DNA from: Luteitalea sp. TBR-22
GTDB lineage: Bacteria > Acidobacteriota > Vicinamibacteria > Vicinamibacterales > Vicinamibacteraceae
Direction of reading: 5' to 3'
NCBI RefSeq assembly: GCF_016865485.1
Contig: NZ_AP024452.1
Location: forward strand, 4,176,501 to 4,240,500
Length of the DNA: 64,000 nt
How positions within the stretch are numbered: the first letter of the stretch is position 1; every line of letters begins with the position of its first letter. The notes under the pieces are model-generated. The model was not told the DNA's origin. It saw only the letters and a list, made by a program, of their open reading frames with translations, and made no database searches. Both the position numbers and the translations under genes were made by a program. Positions 58,377 to 64,000 of the stretch are shown here, piece after piece.

Positions 58377-59083
58377 CTGTGTGGCGTTGCCAGCTTGTCC
58401 TTGAACATCGACGCGAACTCCGGCCCCTTCCCCTCGTCCTCGTGCTTGAAGTAGACGTAGGTCTCTCGCCAGGCGTCCTGTTGCTCGCCCACCCAGCCCG
58501 CCCAGCGCGCGAGGTCCTCCTCGCCGTAGCCCTCGTCGCGCAGGCGCAGGTAGCCGTAGTCGGCCGTGCGCACCAGGGGCGTGTGGCGCTCGGGACTGTC
58601 GGCGAGGCAGAGCGCGAGGTTGCGGGCGCGGAGCACGTCGTAGACCTCGTCGGTCCACCACGAGGCATGGCGGAACTCGAAGGCGACGCGCAGCGCCGGG
58701 GGCAGCTCGGAGATGAAGGCCTGCAGGCGCGGCAGGTCGCACTTGAAGGTCGGGCCGAGTTGCACGAGCACGCACCCGAGGCGCGGGCCGAGCGCGCCGG
58801 CCGCGGTGCAGAACGCGCGGAGCGGGTCGGCCACGTCCTGCAACCGTCGGTCGTGGGTGATGCGCTTGGGCGCCTTGAGCGTGAACGTGAAGCCTTCGGG
58901 CACCTGCGCCGCCCACCCTTCGACCAGGGCCGCCGTCGGCATGCGGTAGAACGTGTAGTTGATTTCGACCGTGTCGAAGACGCCCGCGTAGTACGGCAGC
59001 ATGGCCGAGGCCGCCATCTTCTCGGGATAGAAGCGCCCCTTCCACTCGGGGTAGTTGTAGCCGGAGGTGCCGACGTGGATCAT
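58373..59083 (-). CDS. DUF72 domain-containing protein
   Basis: 236 residues, typical of the DUF72 family (TIM-barrel fold, unknown function). Motifs: HVGTSGYNYPEWKGRFYPEKM, YAGVFDTVEINYTFYRMP, FTLKAPKRITHDRRL, LVQLGPTFKCDLPRLQAFI, FEFRHASWW. Start ATG 59083 lies only 17 bp from the ATG of the divergent gene, so each promoter must lie inside the other coding region or transcription starts at the start codon. Stop codon derives from a REP. Confidence 0.92.
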   Translation of the reverse strand: MIHVGTSGYNYPEWKGRFYPEKMAASAMLPYYAGVFDTVEINYTFYRMPTAALVEGWAAQVPEGFTFTLKAPKRITHDRRLQDVADPLRAFCTAAGALGPRLGCVLVQLGPTFKCDLPRLQAFISELPPALRVAFEFRHASWWTDEVYDVLRARNLALCLADSPERHTPLVRTADYGYLRLRDEGYGEEDLARWAGWVGEQQDAWRETYVYFKHEDEGKGPEFASMFKDKLATPHR

Positions 59084-59100
59084 CTGCTCGTCCGTTCCTG

Positions 59101-59820
59101 ATGCCGCCCTGTCGATTCACGCCGCGCGAGCGGCACCTGATTGCCCGCCTGCGGACGCCGCTGCAGGTCCAGCGGTGGCTGAATGCCCTGCCCTACAACA
59201 GCGAGCCCGACGGCGACACCCAGCGGTCGTTCCGCACCGTCGTCGCGCTCGGCACCGCGCACTGCATGGAAGCGGCGCTCAGCGCGGCCGTCATCCTCGA
59301 GGCGCACGGCTGGCCACCGCTGGTGATGAGCCTCGAGTCGGAGGACAAGCTCGATCACGTGATCTTCGTGTATCGCACCGCCACCGGCTGGGGCAGCATC
59401 GCGCGCTCGCGCGACCCGGGCCTGCATGGCCGGCGGCCGGTGTTCCGCACGCTGCGCGACCTCGCGGCCAGCTACGTGGAGCCCTACGTCGACGCGACGG
59501 GCCGGATCACCGGCTACGGGCTGTTCGACCTGCGCTCGCTGGGACGGTACGACTGGCGGTGCTCGACGCGCAACCTCTGGCACGTCGAGCAGGCGCTGAT
59601 CGACCTGCCCCATCGTCGGCTTCGCACCTCGGATGCCCGCATCGCGCGGCTGCGGGCCCGCTACCACGCGTTCATGGCCGCGCACCCGGGCTTCAAGCCG
59701 CTCTACTACGATGGGCAGGAGCGCTGGCACCCGCTGCCGTCGAGCTTCGCGGCCTCGGTGCGCCTCGCGAAGCGACTTTCCTGGGTAGGGCGCGGTCTCC
59801 GACCGCGCCGTGAGGACTAA
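59101..59820 (+). CDS. Putative transglutaminase-like (papain-fold) protein
   Basis: 239 residues, no signal peptide. The pattern GTAHCMEAALSAAVILEAHG (Cys55), DHVIFVY (His86) and a later Asp (RSRDPGLHG, about Asp105) resembles the Cys-His-Asp core of transglutaminase-like proteins. It may be a thiol protease or a structural relative. The C-terminal tail VGRGLRPRRED is encoded by a REP hairpin (GTAG plus GGCGCGGTC stem), so the original stop was probably upstream and the reading frame has run into the repeat. Divergent from DUF72 with only 17 bp between starts. Confidence 0.65.
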   Translation: MPPCRFTPRERHLIARLRTPLQVQRWLNALPYNSEPDGDTQRSFRTVVALGTAHCMEAALSAAVILEAHGWPPLVMSLESEDKLDHVIFVYRTATGWGSIARSRDPGLHGRRPVFRTLRDLAASYVEPYVDATGRITGYGLFDLRSLGRYDWRCSTRNLWHVEQALIDLPHRRLRTSDARIARLRARYHAFMAAHPGFKPLYYDGQERWHPLPSSFAASVRLAKRLSWVGRGLRPRRED

Positions 59821-59846
59821 CGGCGGGGTGAGACACCCCGCCCTAC
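59785..59846. repeat. Inverted REP pair overlapping a gene 3' end
   Basis: GTAG (59785-59788) plus a perfect GGCGCGGTC stem (59789-59809), then a perfect GGCGGGGTG stem (59822-59842) with CTAC (59843-59846). The first hairpin is translated as the C-terminus of the preceding gene, whose TAA stop (59818-59820) falls between the two hairpins. Confidence 0.85.
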
Positions 59847-59888
59847 CTCCGAGTTCGGCCGAGACGCGACCCGCGATTCGCGATCCGT

Positions 59889-60191
59889 CTAGTCCAGGTC
59901 GAAGGCGCGCTCGGGGCGGGTGATGGGTTCTTTCTTGGCCTGCTCCAGCGCCTCACGGAACCGTCGGTCGAGGTCGTCGCCGCGGTTCTTCTCGGCCTGG
60001 AACGACTGCTCGAAGAGCCGCTCGCGGGCCGCCGCTTCCTCGGCCAGCAGGCGATGCGCGTCGTCGATCTCTCGCACCGGCCCGGTGCGGGCTTCCTTGT
60101 GCGAGACCACGCGCTTGAGGTTCACGTCCACGACGAGCTCGGCGCGGCAGCACGGGCACTGGACGGTGAGTTCGGACGCGAGACGACCCAT
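59889..60191 (-). CDS. Small protein with a CPCC motif and coiled-coil tail
   Basis: 100 residues. N-terminal ELTVQCPCCRAELVVD contains a single CPCC motif (Cys12, Cys14, Cys15), then a charged helical region (VREIDDAHRLLAEEAAARERLFEQSFQAEKNRGDDLDRRFREALEQAKKE) likely to form a coiled coil. ATG 60191 is chosen because AAGGGAAGGTC precedes it. A second Cys pair is missing, so it may bind metal as a dimer or not at all. Divergent from the EEP gene by 58 bp. Function unknown. Confidence 0.75.
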   Translation of the reverse strand: MGRLASELTVQCPCCRAELVVDVNLKRVVSHKEARTGPVREIDDAHRLLAEEAAARERLFEQSFQAEKNRGDDLDRRFREALEQAKKEPITRPERAFDLD

Positions 60192-60249
60192 GACCTTCCC
60201 TTTCGATACGCGGGTTGCGTAGGCTTGACCCACGCCCCGGGGCGCGATC

Positions 60250-60999
60250 ATGACACACCACGGCCACTCTCGCGCTCCGTCCTCCCGCCACCTGCGGCTG
60301 GCGACCTACAACATCCACAAGTGCCGCGGCATGGACGGCCGTACGCGCGTCGACCGCATCGCCGACGTGCTGGCGAGCCTCGATGCCGACGTCATCGCGC
60401 TGCAGGAAGTGGTGGGGCATGGCGCCGAGGAGGAGGGCCAGGCGGCGGCGCTGGGCGCGCGGCTGGGAATGGGCTGGGTGATGGACTCGGTGCGGTTGTT
60501 GCGAGGCAAGGCCTACGGCAACGTCGTCCTCAGCCGCTTCCCGATCGAGGCGACGCATCGCTGCGACCTGTCGTGCGCCAAGCGCGAGCCGCGGGCCTGC
60601 GTCCGCGTCGACGTCGACGTGCACGGGCACCGACTCCACGTGTTCAACGTGCACCTCGGCACCGCGGTGTTCGAGCGACGCAAGCAGGCGCCACGGCTGG
60701 CCGAGTTCGTCGCCGACCGCGACGTGCCCGGGCCGAAGGTGCTGCTCGGCGACTTCAACGAGTGGGTCAAGGGGCTCACGTCGAGGACGCTCGGCGAGCT
60801 GCTCGAGGGCGTCGACCTGACGCACCACCTGCGCCGCCGCCGCACCTATCCCGGCGTGCTGCCGATGTTCCACCTCGATCACATCTACGTGGCCGGCGGC
60901 CTCACCGTGGAGAAGGTGTCCTTGCCGCGCAACAAGCTGACGCTGGTGGCCAGCGACCACCTGCCGCTGGTGGCCGACGTGGTGATGCCGGCAATTTGA
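60250..60999 (+). CDS. Endonuclease/exonuclease/phosphatase family protein
   Basis: 249 residues, without signal peptide. EEP-fold motifs: LATYNIHKCRG (Asn), ADVIALQEV (Glu), GDFNEW (Asp, Asn), TYPGVLPMFHLDHIYV and SDHLPLVADV (His). The set of metal and catalytic residues is complete. Substrates for such proteins range from nucleic acid to phospholipid; not distinguishable here. The stop TGA is inside the first AATTTGA unit of a downstream array. Confidence 0.9.
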   Translation: MTHHGHSRAPSSRHLRLATYNIHKCRGMDGRTRVDRIADVLASLDADVIALQEVVGHGAEEEGQAAALGARLGMGWVMDSVRLLRGKAYGNVVLSRFPIEATHRCDLSCAKREPRACVRVDVDVHGHRLHVFNVHLGTAVFERRKQAPRLAEFVADRDVPGPKVLLGDFNEWVKGLTSRTLGELLEGVDLTHHLRRRRTYPGVLPMFHLDHIYVAGGLTVEKVSLPRNKLTLVASDHLPLVADVVMPAI

Positions 61000-61117
61000 A
61001 ATTCGACATTTGAAATTCTCGCGGGGCGCGGCTCCGCCGCCGCCCCTCGGGATGTCTCGAGCGGCCAGGGCGAAGCCCGGCCGGCTCGAATTTCAGATGT
61101 CAAATTTTAAATTGCCA
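60991..61117. repeat. AATTTGA heptad arms with GC-rich core
   Basis: The left arm 60991-61016 (AATTTGA, AATTCGA, CATTTGA, AATTC units), right arm 61087-61117 (inverted), and a core with GGGGCGCGGC and CGGCCGGC hairpins. It lies between convergent EEP and CFA synthase genes and overlaps the EEP stop. Confidence 0.8.
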
Positions 61118-61122
61118 CGGAT

Positions 61123-62406
61123 CTATTCGCCGGCGCGGGCCATCACCAGCTGCAGCGTGCTGATCTGGCGCGTCTTGAACATCGCCTCGCACGAGGCCAG
61201 GTAGTACTCCCACATCCGCACGAAGCGGTCGTCGAAGCCGAGCGCGTGGACCTCGTCGAGGCGATCGAGGAACCGGGCGCGCCACTCGCGCAGGGTCCGC
61301 GCGTAGTGGGGGGCGATGTCGTCGACCCAGCGCAGCGTGAGGGGCGTGGTGCCGGAGGCGGCCTCGATCATCGCGCCGAGGCTCGGCAGCATGCCGCCCG
61401 GGAAGATGTACTTCTGGATCCAGTCGGCGTGTCGCGCGTACACCTCGAAACGGTGATCGGGCATGCCGATCGTCTGGATGGCGAGCGCGCCGCCGGGGGC
61501 GAGCCGGGCGTGGCACACCTCGAAGAACGTCGACCAGTGCTCGCGGCCGACCGCCTCGAGCATCTCGATCGAGACGATGTGCGAGTACTGCCCCGCCACG
61601 TCCCGGTAGTCGCAGAAGCGGATGTCGACCAGATCCTGCAGGCCGGCCTCGCGCACGCGGGCGGTCGCGAGCTCGAACTGCTCCTCCGACACGGTGATGC
61701 CCGTCACCCGGCAGCCGTAGGTCCGGGCCGCGAAGATGGCAAAGCCGCCCCACCCGCAGCCGATCTCGAGGACGTGCGCGCCGGCGCGCAGGCCGACCGC
61801 CTCGGCGAGGCGGCGGAACTTCCGCTGCTGGGCCTGCGCGAGGGTGTCGTCGGCGCGTTCGTAGTAGGCCGAGGAGTAGACCATCGCCGGATCGAGGAAC
61901 AGCGAGAACAGCGCGTTGCTCAGGTCGTAGTGGGCGTGGATGTTGCGCCGGCTGCCCGCCCGCGTGTTCGGCCGCAGGCGATGCTGCAGGTCGTTGCCCA
62001 GGTTCAGCAGCCGCGTGAGCCAGGTGACCTGCGGCAGCGCCGCCTCGTTGCGGATGCCGATCTCGAGCAGCGCCACGAGGTCGTCGGTGCGGAAATGCCC
62101 GGCCATCCACGACTCGCCCACGCCGATGTCGCCCCGCGACGCGAACGCGTCGAAGAACGCCTCGTCGTCGATCCAGAGGGTCGCGTGAAGCGACGAGCCA
62201 GGGTCGCCGCCGCCGTGGACCGTGCCGTCGGGCAGGTGGACCGTGAGGCGACCGACCGCCAGCGCCGGCAGGGCGGCGATGAGGCGGGCCTTGGCCAGGC
62301 GCCCGATCAGGCCGGGCGAGGACGTCCGGCGCAGTCGCGCCTCCGGGACCGTCAGGGCGGCATCGAAGGAACCGAACCGGCTCTCGCCGTCGAAGTGTTC
62401 ACTCAC
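61123..62406 (-). CDS. Cyclopropane-fatty-acyl-phospholipid synthase family protein
   Basis: 427 residues with the full-length CFA architecture: an N-terminal lipid-binding region (LWIDDEAFFDAFASRGDIGVGESWMAGHF), the linker HYDLSNALFSLFLDPAMVYSSAYYE and a SAM-binding domain with VLEIGCGWGGFAIFAARTYGCRVTGITVS. IEMLEAVGREHW and IFPGGMLPS are further family blocks. It methylates an unsaturated acyl chain in membrane lipids to form a cyclopropane (or another methylated product). GTG 62406 fits the N-terminus and has GGAG upstream. It is the last gene of the three-gene operon with DUF1365 and an FAD oxidoreductase. Confidence 0.93.
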   Translation of the reverse strand: MSEHFDGESRFGSFDAALTVPEARLRRTSSPGLIGRLAKARLIAALPALAVGRLTVHLPDGTVHGGGDPGSSLHATLWIDDEAFFDAFASRGDIGVGESWMAGHFRTDDLVALLEIGIRNEAALPQVTWLTRLLNLGNDLQHRLRPNTRAGSRRNIHAHYDLSNALFSLFLDPAMVYSSAYYERADDTLAQAQQRKFRRLAEAVGLRAGAHVLEIGCGWGGFAIFAARTYGCRVTGITVSEEQFELATARVREAGLQDLVDIRFCDYRDVAGQYSHIVSIEMLEAVGREHWSTFFEVCHARLAPGGALAIQTIGMPDHRFEVYARHADWIQKYIFPGGMLPSLGAMIEAASGTTPLTLRWVDDIAPHYARTLREWRARFLDRLDEVHALGFDDRFVRMWEYYLASCEAMFKTRQISTLQLVMARAGE

Positions 62407-62431
62407 GCGGAAGCGTCTCCAGGTCTGCGCG

Positions 62432-63178
62432 TCAGGGCTGCGTCTGGCGCGCGGCGTCCGGCGCGTACGCCGGCTTGTCGCGGAACGGCACGCCCTTCCA
62501 CCAGAGGCGCAGGGCCTCCCAGTGGATGGCGGCAATCACCTGCGCGGTGACCAGCGGTTGGCGGGCCAGCAGCCCGGCCAGGGCGCCATCGGTGAGACGC
62601 TTCCGGCGCAGCGCAAGTCTCGCCTCGAAGCGTCGATCCTCCCCTACCGTCAGGTCGATGCCGACTGTCAGGTCTTCGCCGGGCGCCTCGAGGGCGAACC
62701 GGTACGTGCCGTCGAGGCCGAAGAACGGCGACACGTGGAACTCCTTCTTGTGCGTCGGGGCCTCCGACGGCAGCACGTACACGTGGCGCTCGCCATACGT
62801 GTTGTTCACCTCGGCCACCACCGTCGCGAGACGGCCGTCCGGGTCGAAGCAGTAGAAGAAGCTGACCGGATTGAACACGTACCCGGCCACCCGGCAGTGG
62901 GTGAGCAGCAGGACCCGGCCGCCGGGCCAGGCGTGGCCGCGCGACACCAGCGCGTGCTCGATGGCCGCCCGCAGCGGCCGGCCGTCGAGGTGATCGGCAT
63001 CGTGCAGGCCGACCAGCCGCCGGCGGTTGTATCCGAGCAACCGGTGCGTGCCATTGATCCGCCCGACCTCGTCGAGGTCGAACAGGTGCATGTAGGTGCC
63101 GTACTCGAAGGCGTGGCGGGGCGCCGAGCGGGCGTGCCAGACACGCCCGCGGTACAACCAGCCGATCGGCCGCGTCAC
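62432..63178 (-). CDS. DUF1365 family protein
   Basis: 248 residues. Family signatures: GWLYRGRVWHARSAPRHAFEYGTYMHLFDLDE, HCRVAGYVFNPVSFFYCFD, VVAEVNNTYGERHVYVLP, KEFHVSPFF. DUF1365 members are regularly encoded between an FAD-dependent amine oxidoreductase and a cyclopropane fatty acid synthase, and a role in the same lipid modification is inferred from that. GTG 63178 overlaps the stop of the oxidoreductase gene by 4 bp. Confidence 0.92.
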   Translation of the reverse strand: MTRPIGWLYRGRVWHARSAPRHAFEYGTYMHLFDLDEVGRINGTHRLLGYNRRRLVGLHDADHLDGRPLRAAIEHALVSRGHAWPGGRVLLLTHCRVAGYVFNPVSFFYCFDPDGRLATVVAEVNNTYGERHVYVLPSEAPTHKKEFHVSPFFGLDGTYRFALEAPGEDLTVGIDLTVGEDRRFEARLALRRKRLTDGALAGLLARQPLVTAQVIAAIHWEALRLWWKGVPFRDKPAYAPDAARQTQP

Positions 63179-64000
63179 AGCCGCGCCCCGAACCGCTCGG
63201 TGACGCGGAGCGCCGACACCAGGCCGTCCTCGTGGAAGCCGTAGCGCAGGTGGGCCCCGCAAAAGAAGGTGTGCCGCTCCCCGTTGATCGCCTCGACCCT
63301 GGCCTGCGCGGTCACCGCCGAGCGGTCGAGCACCGGGTGCGTGTAGTCCATCGCCGCGAGGATCTCGCCCCGCGGCTGCTCGCGCGGGTTCAGGGTGACG
63401 CAGTACTGCGTGTCGCCCGGCACGCCCTGCAGCCGGTTCAGGTGGTAGGTGAGCGAGACCGGGGCCGTGGCGTCGCGGCAGTCGTGGATGTCGCAGTTCC
63501 ACGAAGCCCAGGCGCGGCGCGTCCGCGGCAGGACGGACGCATCGGTGTGCAGGATCGTCCGGTTGGTCGAGTACCTGAAGGCGCCCAGCGCCTCCTGCTC
63601 GGCCGGCGACGCATCGGCCAGCAGGGCCAGCGCCGTGTCGGCGTGCGTCGCGATGATGACGCGGTCGAAGCGCTCCGTCGTGCCCATACCGGTTTCCACT
63701 TCGACGCCCGCCGGCAGCCGCACGATTCGCTGCACCGGGGTGGCCACATGGATGGGCCCCGACACGCGGGCGGCGATCGCCTCGACGTACGCCCGGCTGC
63801 CGCCGGTCACCGTGCGCCACGGCGGCGCCCCCGACGCGGCCAGCAGCCCGTGGTTCTCGTAGAACTGCAGGATCGTCCGGGCCGGCGCCTCCATCATGTC
63901 GGCGAACGAGGCCGACCAGATTGCGCCGCCCATGGGCAGGACGAAGTGCTGCGTCAGGTGCCGCGAGAAGCCTTCCCGGTGCAGGAACCCGCCCAGCGTC
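63175..64000 (-). CDS. FAD-dependent amine oxidoreductase-type protein (5' end outside window)
   Basis: At least 275 residues (3' part only) of a flavin amine oxidase family protein of the cyclopropane-locus type. Visible blocks: GAIWSASFADMMEAPARTILQFYENHGLL, VTGGSRAYVEAIAARV (substrate-domain region), FDRVIIATHADTALALL (FAD-domain strand), YHLNRLQGVP and FCGAHLRYGFHEDGLVSALRVTERFG, the C-terminal FAD-binding region. The reading frame is open to the window edge. It overlaps DUF1365 by 4 bp. It may introduce or oxidise a methylated or unsaturated fatty acyl product; no substrate is proven. Confidence 0.9.
   Translation of the reverse strand, partial: TLGGFLHREGFSRHLTQHFVLPMGGAIWSASFADMMEAPARTILQFYENHGLLAASGAPPWRTVTGGSRAYVEAIAARVSGPIHVATPVQRIVRLPAGVEVETGMGTTERFDRVIIATHADTALALLADASPAEQEALGAFRYSTNRTILHTDASVLPRTRRAWASWNCDIHDCRDATAPVSLTYHLNRLQGVPGDTQYCVTLNPREQPRGEILAAMDYTHPVLDRSAVTAQARVEAINGERHTFFCGAHLRYGFHEDGLVSALRVTERFGARL

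Overview
The window is GC-rich, densely packed bacterial chromosome: about 52 protein genes, no RNA genes seen, and no gene-free gap longer than 300 bp. Two very large Oar-type TonB-dependent receptors, several Tat-exported Gfo/Idh/MocA oxidoreductases, ECF-sigma/Ser-Thr-kinase coupling and duplicated ribose-type ABC importers point to an Acidobacteriota member, most likely of the Vicinamibacteria (Luteitalea-like). That placement is inference from gene content; no marker gene is present.

Layout. 1-6.1 kb: exporter-type ABC protein (cut by the window edge), double-cyclophilin peptidyl-prolyl isomerase, S9 prolyl oligopeptidase-type peptidase and a multi-pass membrane protein. 6.1-9.5 kb: Ser/Thr kinase and ECF sigma factor with overlapping ends, a tiny lysine-rich protein, and RsgA. 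9.7-14.3 kb: two-subunit molybdenum hydroxylase (isoquinoline 1-oxidoreductase type), YqgE, QueG. 14.4-17.1 kb: aconitase A. 17.3-22.5 kb: a sugar ABC operon (binding lipoprotein, GH30-like protein, ATPase, permease). 22.7-23.5 kb: a NIPSNAP-family protein. 23.6-30.4 kb: a second sugar ABC operon led by a UxaA/altronate dehydratase-type enzyme and a zinc alcohol dehydrogenase. 30.6-39.6 kb: two TonB-dependent receptors enclosing an L,D-transpeptidase/M23 peptidase pair. 39.8-46.8 kb: three Gfo/Idh/MocA oxidoreductases, an old-yellow-enzyme homologue and an MFS transporter. 46.9-50 kb: YvcK/CofD-like protein, DUF1295 reductase-like membrane protein, cyclopropane-fatty-acid-synthase-like methyltransferase. 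50-57.2 kb: nucleotidyltransferase-like protein, TPM-domain protein, LemA, two large membrane proteins around a DinB-family protein. 57.3-61 kb: YheT-type hydrolase, DUF72, a transglutaminase-like protein, a CPCC-motif protein, an endonuclease/exonuclease/phosphatase-fold protein. 61.1-64 kb: an FAD amine oxidoreductase - DUF1365 - cyclopropane fatty acid synthase operon cut by the right edge.

Together the genes suggest a plant- or polysaccharide-degrading heterotroph: outer-membrane receptors, periplasmic oxidoreductases and hydrolases, two monosaccharide importers and a sugar-acid dehydratase feed carbon inward, while two cyclopropane-type loci remodel lipids.

The most unusual layer is intergenic. 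Nearly every longer gap holds one or both of two repeat types. (1) Arrays of imperfect 7-8 nt units, usually as inverted arms around a GC-rich core, with a different unit at almost every locus. (2) Short palindromes preceded by GTAG and set in inverted pairs, i.e. REP/BIME-like elements, with several different stem sequences. Many stop codons lie inside or at the edge of these repeats; three genes (acnA, the alcohol dehydrogenase and the DUF72 gene) take their TAG stop from a REP GTAG tetranucleotide.
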